A stretch of 64,000 nucleotides of DNA, from the NCBI GenBank assembly GCA_902490405.1, contig CABUDS010000007.1, positions 12,849 to 76,848 on the forward strand, written 5' to 3'. Position 1 is the stretch's first letter. Every line of letters starts with the position of its first letter. The DNA comes from an uncultured Collinsella sp. (GTDB lineage Bacteria; Actinomycetota; Coriobacteriia; Coriobacteriales; Coriobacteriaceae). Below are positions 15,514 through 25,203 of the stretch, in pieces. Position numbers and translations under genes: made by a program. Under the pieces are notes generated by a model. It worked only from the letters and a program-made list of their open reading frames with translations. It was not told where the DNA came from and did no database searches.

Positions 15514-16479
15514 ATGTCTCAAAACGCACGTTCCCATCGAAAGCTCAAGATAGCCGGCGTCGTTGCGCTGGTGGTTGTCATTGCGCTGCTCGGATTTGCC
15601 GGCAACTTTCTGTTTGACTTCGCGCTGAATCCCCGCGCGCCATACACCATGAAGATGATGCAGGACGGCAAGGACGGCAAAGAAAGTGAGCAGCCGGATG
15701 CCGAGGGAACCGAGGCGCGGGCGTGGTTTAAAGAGAATCGCGAGAGCAGCAGCCTCACCGCAGATGACGGGACCGAGCTTGCCGCCTGGTATTTTGCTGC
15801 GTCGGAGAGCACGCACGACTACGCCGTCTGCCTGCATGGATATACCAACGAGCCCATCGGTATGGCCCGATACGTCAAGCGATTCCACGACCGCGGCATG
15901 AACGTACTCGCACCCGCCGCCCGCGCCCACGAGCGTTCCGGCGGTGACTACATCGGCATGGGCTGGCCCGAGCGACTCGATGTCGTCGCGTGGATCGGGC
16001 GGATTGTTGCGGCCGATCCCAAGGCGCGCATCCTGGTCTTTGGCGAGTCGATGGGCGCGGCGACTGCCATGAACGTAGCGGGGGAATCTCTGCCCGCAAA
16101 TGTGAAATGCATTATCGAGGACTGCGGCTATACAAGCGTTTGGGACGAGTTTTCCCTGCAGCTCAAGGATGTATTTGGCCTGCCCAGTTTTCCCTTGCTC
16201 GATGTAGCAAACTTGGTGTGCAACGTGCGCGCGGGCTACGACTTTCATAAGGCGAGCAGTGTGGAGCAACTCAAACACGCGACGGTTCCCATGTTGTTCA
16301 TCCACGGCGACCAGGACACCTTTGTGCCGTACGACATGCTCGACCAAAACTACGACGTGTGCGCCAGCAAGGTCAAGCAAAAGCTCACCATCCATGGCGC
16401 CACCCACGCCAAGAGCGCGCAAGTTGACCCCGAGCTCTACTGGAATACGGTCGACGAGTTCCTCGACAAGAATTTTTAA
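15514..16479 (+). CDS. Membrane-anchored alpha/beta hydrolase
   Basis: A 321-residue protein with an N-terminal signal anchor (about residues 12-35) and an extracytoplasmic alpha/beta-hydrolase domain. The nucleophile elbow is GESMG, an oxyanion-region HGYTNEP lies earlier, and the acid and base fit HGDQDTFVP and GATHAKS. It resembles the YqkD/BAAT-like hydrolases of Gram-positive bacteria, for which substrates are unknown. The ATG has an AGGAAAG site. The gene is preceded by a promoter with paired palindromes, so it is likely induced by a specific signal, and followed by a strong terminator. Confidence 0.85.
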   Translation: MSQNARSHRKLKIAGVVALVVVIALLGFAGNFLFDFALNPRAPYTMKMMQDGKDGKESEQPDAEGTEARAWFKENRESSSLTADDGTELAAWYFAASESTHDYAVCLHGYTNEPIGMARYVKRFHDRGMNVLAPAARAHERSGGDYIGMGWPERLDVVAWIGRIVAADPKARILVFGESMGAATAMNVAGESLPANVKCIIEDCGYTSVWDEFSLQLKDVFGLPSFPLLDVANLVCNVRAGYDFHKASSVEQLKHATVPMLFIHGDQDTFVPYDMLDQNYDVCASKVKQKLTIHGATHAKSAQVDPELYWNTVDEFLDKNF

Positions 16480-16529
16480 GCAAATAGTACGGTTTACTGG
16501 TCTATCTGGCCCCTAGCACTTCCAAAAAG

Positions 16530-16564
16530 CCGCCCGTGGGCGCTGTGCTCACGGGCGGTTTTTA
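16530..16564. terminator. Bidirectional intrinsic terminator between convergent genes
   Basis: CCGCCCGTG / CACGGGCGG stem followed by TTTTT on the plus strand and preceded by AAAAAG, serving the hydrolase gene and probably the convergent DUF362 gene. Confidence 0.85.
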
Positions 16565-16610
16565 CTAACGTTGCGCTACAAAAGCGCTTGATATGTCCAA
16601 TAGCTAGGCG

Positions 16611-17816
16611 CTATTTGACCTCGATGAGCTCGTACTCGCTCGTGCCCAGGCCGATCTTCTCGGCATGCGCGATGCACGCGCGCCAGTCGGTGTCGGGATG
16701 CGTGATGCAGAAGGGATCCTTGGCCTGCTCGCCCTCCAGATGCTCGTGATTATGCTCCATCTTGGCCGCGCTGTCGGTAAGCTCGGTGTTAGGCAGCGGC
16801 TCGGACGCCAGGACGGCGTCGGCGCAGGCCTGGTCGATGGCGACCGGGTCGAAGCTCGCGAACATGCCGATGTCGTTGACGATGGGCGTGTCATTCTCGG
16901 GATGGCAGTCGCAGTTGGGGCTGATGTCCATGGCGAGCGAGATGTGGAAGCTCGGGCGGCCGTCGACGATGGCCTTGGTGTACTCAGCGATCTTGTAGTT
17001 GAGTACGTCGGCCGCGGCATCATAGTCGGGCTTGATGCAGTCCTGGTTGCACGCCGCAATGCAGCGTCCGCAGCCCACGCAGCGATCGTGGTCGATGGCA
17101 GCCACATGAACCGTGCGAGCGCTGCCGTTGGCAAGCTCGCGCTCACGCGTACCGTCAAACGTGATGGCGCTGTGCGCGCATATCTTCTCGCAGGCACGGC
17201 AGCCAACGCAGTTGGTGGTATCGACGCTCGGCTTGCCAGCGGCGTGCTGCTCCATCTTGCCGGCACGGCTACCGCCGCCCATACCCAGGTTCTTCATGGC
17301 GCCGCCAAAGCCGGCCTGCTCATGGCCCTTAAAGTGGGTGAGGCTGATCACGATGTCGGCGTCCATGAGTGCCTGGCCGATCTTTGCCTCGCGCACGTAC
17401 TCGCCGCCCTCGACCGGAACGAGCGCCTCGTCGGTGCCCTTGAGGCCGTCGGCGATGATGATCTGGCAACCCGTGGCATACGGGGTAAAGCCGTTCTGGT
17501 AGGCGGTGTCGATGTGCTCGAGCGCGTTTTTGCGGCTGCCCACATAGAGCGTGTTGCAGTCGGTGAGGAAGGGTTTGCCGCCCAGCTCCTTCACGACGTC
17601 TGCGACGGCGCGGGCGTAGTTTGGGCGCAGAAAGCTCAGGTTACCCAGCTCGCCAAAGTGAATCTTGATAGCGACGAACTTGTTCTCGAAGTCGATCTGC
17701 TCAATGCCGGCGCGGCGAATGAGGCGTTTGAGTTTGTCGAGCTGGCTCTCGCGAGCATGCGTGCGCAGGTTGGTGAAGTACACCTTTGCCGGTGCTGCGG
17801 GTGCGGTTGCGGTCAT
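16611..17816 (-). CDS. DUF362 protein with two 4Fe-4S clusters
   Basis: A 401-residue cytoplasmic iron-sulfur protein. The DUF362 domain spans about 10-190 and 280-390. A ferredoxin-type insert has CVGCRACEKIC and CVGCGRCIAACNQDC, enough for two 4Fe-4S clusters. The Gly-rich GGAMKNLGMGGGSRAGK block is typical of the family. DUF362 proteins are common in anaerobes and are thought to transfer electrons or handle a redox substrate; the reaction is unknown. The hydrogenase at 27.8-33.4 kb would also use ferredoxin, but no direct link is visible. Confidence 0.88.
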   Translation of the reverse strand: MTATAPAAPAKVYFTNLRTHARESQLDKLKRLIRRAGIEQIDFENKFVAIKIHFGELGNLSFLRPNYARAVADVVKELGGKPFLTDCNTLYVGSRKNALEHIDTAYQNGFTPYATGCQIIIADGLKGTDEALVPVEGGEYVREAKIGQALMDADIVISLTHFKGHEQAGFGGAMKNLGMGGGSRAGKMEQHAAGKPSVDTTNCVGCRACEKICAHSAITFDGTRERELANGSARTVHVAAIDHDRCVGCGRCIAACNQDCIKPDYDAAADVLNYKIAEYTKAIVDGRPSFHISLAMDISPNCDCHPENDTPIVNDIGMFASFDPVAIDQACADAVLASEPLPNTELTDSAAKMEHNHEHLEGEQAKDPFCITHPDTDWRACIAHAEKIGLGTSEYELIEVK

Positions 17817-17911
17817 AGATCTATCCCCTCGGTCTATATGGCGTTACAGACATAGAGGATGGTACCCGTTGAAGTGGGGTTGAAGTCAAGCGCAACGCCG
17901 AGTCGCTAGGC

Positions 17912-18017
17912 ACTCATTGGGGACAGACTTAAATGAGTGCTTGCCGCCCGGCCAGCGAGCCGGCGATCCGGCAAAGACTGTCCCCAACGACTAGTCGTTT
18001 AAGAACGTCCCCAATGG
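17912..18017. repeat. GGGGAC-family composite palindrome, copy 2
   Basis: ACTCATTGGGGACAGACTT (17912-17930) starts a small ACTCATT / AATGAGT hairpin and pairs with AAGACTGTCCCCAA (17974-17987) with one mismatch. CGACTAGTCG and the GTCGTTTAAGAACGTCCCC block follow up to the stop codon of the FtsX-type gene. The middle has a GGCCAGCGAGCCGGCGATCC segment also found in copy 3. Confidence 0.75.
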
Positions 18018-20684
18018 CTACTCTTGCACCTTGAGGGCTTCGGCCAGGCTGACGCGCTTGATCGAGCGCATGTGCAGCAGCGCCACGACCAGGTACGTTG
18101 CAAAGCCGATCCCTGCGCACGCCGCCATGGACCAGCTTGGCACATAAATCTCGATATTGCCGTTATAGGCGAGCAACATGGAGCGGAAAATAGCCGTGAG
18201 CGAGCAGATAATCAACGGCAGGCTCAGCACGAGCGACGCCGCCACGCACAGCGTGATCGAGCGGATGTACAGATGCGAGATCTCGCTATCGCGATAGCCA
18301 AAGACTTTCATGTAGCTGATTGATCGGGCGCTATGGTCGATAACGGCCTTGGTTAGCAGGTACATAAACAGCAGGAAGATAAACACCGCAAGCCCGATCA
18401 TCATGCCGATCATTTTGCTCATCATGCCGATGAACTGGTCACCCACGGCGCGCATGTCGTCGGGCGTGGTGTCGCCGGCAAAGTAGCGCGCATCGAGGTC
18501 GAGCTTCTCGTCGCTCACATAGCCGTTAAAGTAGGCGGCGTCGTTGTCGAACAGCTCGTTAAAGTCGTCGATACTCAAATAGATATTCATGTCCGACTTG
18601 GAGCCCCAGGCACAGTCCTTGCCCGCGTACTCAAGGGAATAATGCTCGCCCTCGTACTTGTCGCTGAGCGTAACCTTCTGGCCCTCGCTCCAGCCAAACT
18701 TATCGAGCAGGCCGCCGCCAAAGACGACGCGCCCGTCGCCGACGTCCAGCCCTTTCCAATAGCGCGAATCGGGCGAGATGCCGTAGACGGAGATCGTCTC
18801 CTGCCCATTTCCGTCACCGCGGTCGTATTGCAGCTGGTAAACGGCATATTTCTCGGCCTGCGCGATTGCGCCCGCACCGTTGTCGGTCGTGTTGACCGGG
18901 TGAATGTCGTCGTTGTCGGTGTCGATCTTAGAGGCCTTTTCTATCAGATCGATGGCTTCGTCGCGGTTGCAGCCGAGGGCATCGGCAAGATCGTCAAGGC
19001 GCGCATAGAGCGCATCCTTCTTGTCCTGGACGTTTGCAAGCGCGTCCTGCGCTCCGGCCAGGCTCTCGGCAGACGGAGATGCGGTCGCGGCATCGGCTGC
19101 CGCCTGCGCCGCATCGGCCGCGTCGTCAAGCTCGTCATCGGCATCTTGGGCGGCAGAAAGCAGCGCGCCGTCAACCGACTGCAAGCGCTCGAGTGCCGAC
19201 CACTGCTCGCGCTCCTCGGCAGTGCCCTCGAGCTCCAGCGGCGCCTTGAGCGTGTACTGGTGCTCGGCGACCAGGCACGTCTCGAGGTTGTCCGCATAGT
19301 GCGTCATCGTGGGCAGAATCGCCAGGCCAAAGAGCAGTAGCAGCGAGGCAAACGCGATGCCCACGAAGAGCGTGGCGAAGTTGCCCAGGTTGCGCAGGAA
19401 GACGCGCAGGCGGAAGCGGGAAACAAAGCCCATGCGCTCCGGCAGCTGCAGGCCGCGCTTGGTGCCCGACTTGCCGCTCGCCTCGTGACGGAGGAATTGC
19501 AGCGGAGTCTTGCCCATCTTGCGCAGCAGGCCCACCAGCGTAATGAGGATGAGGGCAGCGGCGGGAACCACGGCGCACTTCACAAAGATTTCCCAGCTCC
19601 AGTACACCTGGAAGGGCGGCAGGCTATACGAGCCGTAATAGAGGCCGCGCATGGGCTCGGTAAAGAACGCAACGCCGAGCGCAGTGCCCAAAAGTGCCGC
19701 GAGCACGCCTGCGATGGCGGGAAGCGCAAGGTAGTGCAGCACGATCTCGCGACGGCGATAGCCGCTGGCGAGCAGCGTGCCGATGATGGCGCTCTCCTCC
19801 TCGATGGTGGCGTCGGTAAGGACCACAAAGACAAACGCCATGATCACGATGATGATGTCGAGCAGCGTCGTCCACATCATGGAGTCGCCGTCCACGTCAT
19901 CGCGCGCATAGCCAATACCTTGGTTGGAATCGGCGTCGATCAGATTGTCCACGCGCGCATCGGCATCGGTCAGCGCCTCGACCATATCCTGCTCGGCATC
20001 GATGCGGTCCGCGGTGGGGAGGTCGCGATCGGCAAAGGTGAAGGAGTAGGTGTAGGTAGGCGCGCCACCGGCATCCTCGAGCGCGGCAAAGCCGGCGTCG
20101 GTGACCTCGGCGACGCCATACGTGATGGTGTTCACCGTAAAGTCCGAATTGTCGAGGAACAACGCCTGGCTATCGGGCTGCGTCATGATGCCGCAGATGG
20201 TGTAGGTGCGGCCCTCAAGCTCGACCTTATCGCCGATGGCGAGGTCGTTGTTGGTGGCGAAGACACGGTCGATTGCCACCTCATCGTCCGCCCTGGGCTG
20301 TTTGCCTTCGCAGTAGGACGCGATATCGACCTTGGTGCGGTGCGCATAGGTGCGCAGGGTGCGCTTGGTGCCGTCGTCGCCGGACGCCTTTTTGATGATG
20401 GCGTCGATGGAGAAATTCTTGTAGAGCGTGACGCCGCCGACGTCACCGGCTGCGTCCTCGGCGGCCTTGAGTTGATCGTCGGTAGCCTCGAAGGAGGTGG
20501 TCACGCGGCCGTCCTCGATCGTGTACGCATCGCGCATGTCGTCGATAAGGCAGCCGATGGAATGCGCCGCGAGCAAAAAGCCCGAGGTGAGAGCGATGCT
20601 TCCGCACATAAGCAAAAAGATGCCCAGGTACTTGCCGATATTGCGGCGCAGCTCGCGCGGGAGACGTTTTGCGAGAGGTGTCAT
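18018..20684 (-). CDS. ABC transporter permease, FtsX/MacB type
   Basis: An 888-residue membrane protein with two FtsX permease domains (about 230-400 and 740-888), an N-terminal helix, a large extracytoplasmic domain (about 45-215) and a second one (about 430-730) with an Ala/Asp-rich coiled coil near 500-560. Such permeases do not usually carry substrates across in bulk; they extract or move lipids, lipoproteins or peptides by mechanotransmission. The ATG at 20682-20684 follows AGGCGG and overlaps no other gene; its ATPase lies directly upstream with an 8-base gap. Substrate unknown; antimicrobial peptide defence and envelope maintenance are both possible. Confidence 0.9.
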   Translation of the reverse strand: MTPLAKRLPRELRRNIGKYLGIFLLMCGSIALTSGFLLAAHSIGCLIDDMRDAYTIEDGRVTTSFEATDDQLKAAEDAAGDVGGVTLYKNFSIDAIIKKASGDDGTKRTLRTYAHRTKVDIASYCEGKQPRADDEVAIDRVFATNNDLAIGDKVELEGRTYTICGIMTQPDSQALFLDNSDFTVNTITYGVAEVTDAGFAALEDAGGAPTYTYSFTFADRDLPTADRIDAEQDMVEALTDADARVDNLIDADSNQGIGYARDDVDGDSMMWTTLLDIIIVIMAFVFVVLTDATIEEESAIIGTLLASGYRRREIVLHYLALPAIAGVLAALLGTALGVAFFTEPMRGLYYGSYSLPPFQVYWSWEIFVKCAVVPAAALILITLVGLLRKMGKTPLQFLRHEASGKSGTKRGLQLPERMGFVSRFRLRVFLRNLGNFATLFVGIAFASLLLLFGLAILPTMTHYADNLETCLVAEHQYTLKAPLELEGTAEEREQWSALERLQSVDGALLSAAQDADDELDDAADAAQAAADAATASPSAESLAGAQDALANVQDKKDALYARLDDLADALGCNRDEAIDLIEKASKIDTDNDDIHPVNTTDNGAGAIAQAEKYAVYQLQYDRGDGNGQETISVYGISPDSRYWKGLDVGDGRVVFGGGLLDKFGWSEGQKVTLSDKYEGEHYSLEYAGKDCAWGSKSDMNIYLSIDDFNELFDNDAAYFNGYVSDEKLDLDARYFAGDTTPDDMRAVGDQFIGMMSKMIGMMIGLAVFIFLLFMYLLTKAVIDHSARSISYMKVFGYRDSEISHLYIRSITLCVAASLVLSLPLIICSLTAIFRSMLLAYNGNIEIYVPSWSMAACAGIGFATYLVVALLHMRSIKRVSLAEALKVQE

Positions 20685-20692
20685 GGCGCCGC

Positions 20693-21406
20693 CTACCAAT
20701 CGAGCTCGGCGGCCGCAACGGGCGACTCGTTGAGCTCATCCTCGACGATGCGCCCGTCGCGCAGGCGCAGCACGCGATTGGCCATGCGCGCGATGGCGGC
20801 ATTGTGGGTGACAATGATGATGGTGCAGCCGTACTCGTGATTGACATCCTCCATGAGCTGCAAGATTTCCTTGGACGTCTTATAGTCGAGCGCGCCGGTG
20901 GGCTCGTCGCACAGCAGCAGACCCGGGTTTTTGACGAGCGCACGGCCGATGGCACAGCGCTGCTGCTGGCCGCCCGAGACCTGGCGCGGGAACTTGTTGC
21001 GATGCTCGTAAAGGCCCAGCGAACGCAGCAGGTCGTCAATGTTGAGCGGGTTTTTGGACAGGTGCGCCGTGACCTCGATGTTCTCCTTGATGGTAAGATC
21101 GGGCACCAGGTTGTAGAACTGGAACACAAAGCCCAGCTCGCGGCGGCGATACTCGCCCAGGTCGCCGGCGTTGAGCGTGGTGAGGTCGCAGCCGTCCACC
21201 AGAATAGAGCCGGCATCGGCATCCTCCAGGCCGCCGATCAGGTTAAGAAACGTCGACTTGCCCGAGCCGGAGGGCCCCAGCATGACGCAGATCTCGCCGC
21301 GGTTGATAGACGTGTCGATGCCGTCGAGCACCGTCAGGCATGCATCCCCATCGCCGTAGTGCTTTCTGAGATCCTTAACCTGGACGTAGGCTTCCTGCGT
21401 TGCCAT
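20693..21406 (-). CDS. ABC transporter ATP-binding protein, LolD/MacB type
   Basis: A 237-residue ATPase with Walker A GPSGSGKS, the signature VSGGQQQR, Walker B LLLCDEPTGALD and the switch histidine in VTHNAA. The LolD/MacB/SalX subgroup pairs with FtsX-type permeases, and the permease gene follows immediately. The ATG at 21404-21406 has a GGGGGA site four bases upstream; a slightly longer frame exists but is less well supported. Confidence 0.93.
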   Translation of the reverse strand: MATQEAYVQVKDLRKHYGDGDACLTVLDGIDTSINRGEICVMLGPSGSGKSTFLNLIGGLEDADAGSILVDGCDLTTLNAGDLGEYRRRELGFVFQFYNLVPDLTIKENIEVTAHLSKNPLNIDDLLRSLGLYEHRNKFPRQVSGGQQQRCAIGRALVKNPGLLLCDEPTGALDYKTSKEILQLMEDVNHEYGCTIIIVTHNAAIARMANRVLRLRDGRIVEDELNESPVAAAELDW

Positions 21407-21501
21407 GGTATCCCCCATTGTTAGCCTCGTACTACTTTATGAGCCTAATAGTAAACCTTGGCGAACTATTTTTTGGCGAGGCCTGAAATTTATTTCAGAC
21501 T

Positions 21502-21660
21502 AGTCATTGGGGACAGACTTAAATGACTGAAACCACTCATTTAAGTCTGTCCCCAATGAGTGCCGCCAGGGACAGCTCTTGCCAGTCCGGCCGGCGAGCC
21601 GGCGAATCGGCAAAGACTGTCCCCAGCGACCGGTCGTTTAAGAACGTCCCCAATGGCTAG
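21502..21660. repeat. GGGGAC-family composite palindrome, copy 3
   Basis: Two near-perfect inverted copies, TCATTGGGGACAGACTTAAA (from 21503) and TTTAAGTCTGTCCCCAATGA (to 21560), form a long hairpin. A second module with GCCAG...CCGGCGAGCCGGCGAATCGG, AAGACTGTCCCC and GTCGTTTAAGAACGTCCCC follows and ends beside the permease stop codon. Sequence and order match copy 2. Confidence 0.75.
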
Positions 21661-21664
21661 GCGG

Positions 21665-22870
21665 TTAGGCGCGAGATTTGTTGTGCGCGAGGGCTAGGCC
21701 TACGGCGGCGATGGCAGCGGCAAAGAGCACCGTGACGCCCAGGTCGCAGGCGATGTCGCCCAGCACGGTGGACGTCAAATCAGAGGCAAGCGCCTTGCCG
21801 ATCGCGTCGTTCACCCAAAACGTCGGCACAAAGTGCGCCACGGTCTGCACGGCCGAACCCATCAGCGACAGCGGCATCCAGGCGCCGCCCAAAAACGTCA
21901 TGAGCATGCCGAGTAAGTTGCCCACGCCGTTGAGCAGTTCCTCGCGCGCGCCCAAGCTCGACAGGGTAAAGCCAACGGCCAGCGGCGTGCACGCCAGGGC
22001 GAGCGTCGCCGCCAGCGCCAGGCACACGCGACCCACACCGACCTCGGCGACCGCGCCGGCAAAGCCCACGACGCCCATCATGCTCGACACAAACCAGATG
22101 CAGACGGTGAGCACCGCAGCAGCCGCGAACACAGCAAGCGAACGCTGGCGCTCGGAGATTGGGCCGGCATCCATACGACGCACGCGCTCGGGCTCGTTCA
22201 TGCCCGAGAACACCAGCCCCACCGACACGATGACCGACGAGATAATCGCGTACGCACCAAAGTTGAAGTACGACTCGAGCGTGGCGGCGGCCGTCGAGTC
22301 TACCTTGACCTGCTCGATCTGGACCTCCGCACGCTTTGCGGCAGCATGCTCGGCGGCCTTGGCGACATCGCCGTCGGAAGCAGCTGGCTCAAGTGCCGCC
22401 GCAGCGCCCGCGAGCGAGATCCAGCGCGAGGCCTCGGCAGACGAGAGCGCCGCTGCCATGGTGCCGGAGCCGTACGTCACGTCGAGTTTGGGCAGGGCCT
22501 CCCCCGCACGGGCGGCCGCGATCAAGTCGTCCTCAAACCCCTCCGGGATAAAGAACACGCAGTCGGCGCTGCCCTTGGCGCTGTTGCTCTTGGAGAGCGC
22601 GTCCGCAAGGTCGTACGTGTCGTCGCCGACGCCCGTGACCAGGTCAAAGCGCGAACCCAGGTGCCTGGTAAGCGCACGCGAAAGATCGCTGCCGTCGCGG
22701 TCGACCACAATCACGTTGGCGTCGTAGGGCTTGTACTCGGTCAGCTGCGACGAGTTCCAGCTGACCGAGGCCGCAATGAACACGCCCATGAGTGAAATGA
22801 ACACCGTGTAGATGAGCAGGTAGAACGGGTGCGCGAGCGCCATGCGAAGCGCGGTCTTAAAGGTGCTCAT
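21665..22870 (-). CDS. ABC-2 type permease (second subunit)
   Basis: A 401-residue ABC-2 family permease: first helix at about 15-38, a large extracytoplasmic segment to about 215, then five hydrophobic helices (215-400). The ELLNGVGNLLGMLMTFLGGAWMP region is typical of ABC-2/YhgE-like exporters. It overlaps the upstream permease gene by 14 bases and has an AAGGAG site. It probably forms a heterodimer with that permease, driven by the ATPase at 24054-24992. Substrate unknown. Confidence 0.87.
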   Translation of the reverse strand: MSTFKTALRMALAHPFYLLIYTVFISLMGVFIAASVSWNSSQLTEYKPYDANVIVVDRDGSDLSRALTRHLGSRFDLVTGVGDDTYDLADALSKSNSAKGSADCVFFIPEGFEDDLIAAARAGEALPKLDVTYGSGTMAAALSSAEASRWISLAGAAAALEPAASDGDVAKAAEHAAAKRAEVQIEQVKVDSTAAATLESYFNFGAYAIISSVIVSVGLVFSGMNEPERVRRMDAGPISERQRSLAVFAAAAVLTVCIWFVSSMMGVVGFAGAVAEVGVGRVCLALAATLALACTPLAVGFTLSSLGAREELLNGVGNLLGMLMTFLGGAWMPLSLMGSAVQTVAHFVPTFWVNDAIGKALASDLTSTVLGDIACDLGVTVLFAAAIAAVGLALAHNKSRA

Positions 22871-24044
22871 AGCGGCTCCTTCCAAAGATCAGCGTAGCGG
22901 CGGCGACAAACACCAGGGCCATGAGGACAAGCGCACCGGCGCGAACGACAAAGGGACCCAGATCCTCAAAGAAATACAGGCGGTTGAACATATCGCAGAT
23001 GAGCTTGACGGGGTTGAGCCAGCACTCGGCCGGACAGGCGCGGGCAACATCGTCGGCAAGCGCCATCGCCGGCTCGCCGTAGAGTCCGGCGAACAGGGCG
23101 CACGTGGTGGCAAAGCCCGTGAGGATGCCCGATCTGGACGCCTTGCCGCCCTTAACGGGAAGCGTCCCCACAAAAAGCCCCAGGCCCGTGGCAGCAAGCG
23201 CGGATGCGGCGCCGCCCGCCAGGCACAGCCCCTCGCGCCCGCCAAAGTCGATGCCGACCACCAGGCGCACGTAGCCGATCGCGATCGCCATCGAGGCAAA
23301 TGAGACCAGCCACGAGCCGACAAAAATGCCGGCCAGCGACGCCGTCTTGGAGACGCCGCCCACGCAGCGGCGCGCGCCGAGGCCGGACAGATTGGGCTGC
23401 AGATCGACGACGGCCAGGGCCGCAAACTCGGAAGACATCATCGCGACCAGGCCAAAGAGCGCGTAATAGTAGATGGTCGTACCGTCGGGCGTGGTGCGCG
23501 TAAGGCTCACGCGGCGAGTGCCGCCCTTAAGCGACAGGGCGCGCGCAACCGCCTCCGGGTCGGCGAGCGCCGCCGGGTTGTCCTGGGCAATCTGGCGCAT
23601 GAGCTCGGCATTTTGCGTATACGAGCTCGCCACCGTCTCCAGGATGCTGCGGTCGGTGAGCACCGTACTGGCGCGCGAGCTATCGTAGCTCGAAAGCAAC
23701 GTAAGCTTGGGCGCGCCCGCGTCGTCGACCGTGTAGACGCCCGCAACCTCGCCGGACTTGAGCGCATGGTTCGCCTCGGCCGCGTCATCGCACTCGTGGA
23801 TCTTAAGCAGCTGGTCGTCGCCCTCCTTGGCAAGCGACGTCGCCACGTCCTTAAAGGTCGAAGCGTCCCAGGCCTCGTCGGCGACAACGGCTACCGGCAC
23901 CGGATCGACCTTGCCGTCGGAGCTGAGGTTCGCAAACATAAACATGAACATCGTGGAAAGCGCAATGGGAAAGAGCGCGCCCCAGACCCATGTGCTCGGC
24001 CGGCGCAGCAGCGTCTTGACCGTGATAATGATGGTGTTGATCAT
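22857..24044 (-). CDS. ABC-2 type permease (first subunit)
   Basis: A 395-residue ABC-2 permease with the same plan as the next gene: helix at about 17-40, extracytoplasmic domain to about 185, then several helices to the C-terminus. The ECWLNPVKLICDMFNRLYFF segment near residue 330 is typical of DrrB/YhaP-like exporters. It starts 9 bases after the ATPase stop with an AGGGGG site. Two related permeases suggest a heterodimeric exporter. Confidence 0.87.
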   Translation of the reverse strand: MINTIIITVKTLLRRPSTWVWGALFPIALSTMFMFMFANLSSDGKVDPVPVAVVADEAWDASTFKDVATSLAKEGDDQLLKIHECDDAAEANHALKSGEVAGVYTVDDAGAPKLTLLSSYDSSRASTVLTDRSILETVASSYTQNAELMRQIAQDNPAALADPEAVARALSLKGGTRRVSLTRTTPDGTTIYYYALFGLVAMMSSEFAALAVVDLQPNLSGLGARRCVGGVSKTASLAGIFVGSWLVSFASMAIAIGYVRLVVGIDFGGREGLCLAGGAASALAATGLGLFVGTLPVKGGKASRSGILTGFATTCALFAGLYGEPAMALADDVARACPAECWLNPVKLICDMFNRLYFFEDLGPFVVRAGALVLMALVFVAAATLIFGRSRYEHL

Positions 24045-24053
24045 GGCTGCCCC

Positions 24054-24992
24054 CTAGTCGCGTAGCTCGCGGCCGGTGATCTCGAGGAACACGTCGTTGA
24101 GGGTCGGCGGCTCGCTCCACACGCGACCGAGTGCCACGTCGGCGGCGCGCAGCGTGTCAAGGATGTCGACCAGATTATGTGGGCTCGCCTCGCAGGTGCA
24201 GATGAGCTCGCCGCCGGACAGCTCAACCGAAAGCACGTGCTCCAGAGCGCGCAGCCGCTCGACCGTGGCGGGCTCGACGGCGCCGACCTCGACGGTCACG
24301 CGCTCGCCCATCTGAATCATGCGCTTGAGCTCGTCGTTGGTGCCCTGCGCCAGCACGCGGCCGCCGTCCATGATCATGATGCGGCTGCAGATCTGCTCGA
24401 CCTCCTCCATGTAATGGCTGGTATACACCACCGTGGCGCCCTCGTCGCGCAGGCGGCAGATGCCCTCCAGAATGGCGTTGCGGCTCTGCGGATCGACTGC
24501 CACTGTGGGCTCGTCAAAGAAGATGAGCTCGGGCTTGTGCGCGATGCCGCAGGCAATGTTGAGACGGCGTGCCAAGCCGCCCGAGAGCTTTCCGGGGCGA
24601 AACTTGGTAAAGTCGCCCAAGCCGACAAAGTCGATCGCCTCGTCCACCAGCGCGCGGCGGCGCTTGCGGTCGCTGACGTAGAGGCTGCAGAAATAGTCGA
24701 TGTTTTCGCGCACGGTGAGCTCGTCAAACACCGCCACCTGCTGTGGCACCACGCCGACGCGACGCTTAAGGTCGTAGCGGGTGGGCGTCATGGGCTCGCC
24801 GAACAGCTCGATGGTGCCCTTGTCGTAAGCGAGCAGCTGCAGGATGCAGTTGATGGACGTGGTCTTGCCCGAGCCGTTGGGGCCCAGCAGGCCAAAGATC
24901 TCGCCAGGGGCAATACTCAGGTTAAAGTGGTCGAGCGCGATAAGATCGTCGTAGCGCTTGACGAGGTTTTCGACGTGGACGATATCTGTCAT
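24054..24992 (-). CDS. ABC exporter ATP-binding protein (DrrA/CcmA type)
   Basis: A 312-residue ATPase with Walker A GPNGSGKT, signature LSGGLARR, Walker B LIFFDEPTVAVDP and switch region YTSHYMEE, followed by the 80-residue C-terminal extension typical of DrrA-type drug or lipid exporters. The ATG at 24990-24992 begins the family-typical IVHVENLVKRYDD. It heads the three-gene exporter operon and diverges from the two-component genes at 25204, which likely control it. Confidence 0.92.
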   Translation of the reverse strand: MTDIVHVENLVKRYDDLIALDHFNLSIAPGEIFGLLGPNGSGKTTSINCILQLLAYDKGTIELFGEPMTPTRYDLKRRVGVVPQQVAVFDELTVRENIDYFCSLYVSDRKRRRALVDEAIDFVGLGDFTKFRPGKLSGGLARRLNIACGIAHKPELIFFDEPTVAVDPQSRNAILEGICRLRDEGATVVYTSHYMEEVEQICSRIMIMDGGRVLAQGTNDELKRMIQMGERVTVEVGAVEPATVERLRALEHVLSVELSGGELICTCEASPHNLVDILDTLRAADVALGRVWSEPPTLNDVFLEITGRELRD

Positions 24993-25203
24993 GAGGCGGC
25001 CCTTCTGTTGGTCGTGGCCCGGTACGATTGCATCATCGCAGGAGAGGACGGCGCGCACCAGTGAGCTTTGTCACGAGTGCGAGGGGGCAGAGGCGAAACC
25101 CCCGCTCGCGCGAGCGATCGACGCCGCTTTGCCGCGCGGGAGGAATGTCACGGTTGCCCCGGGCGGCGCCTCCCCCGCGCGCAGCATCGCGTACAATACC
25201 CGT

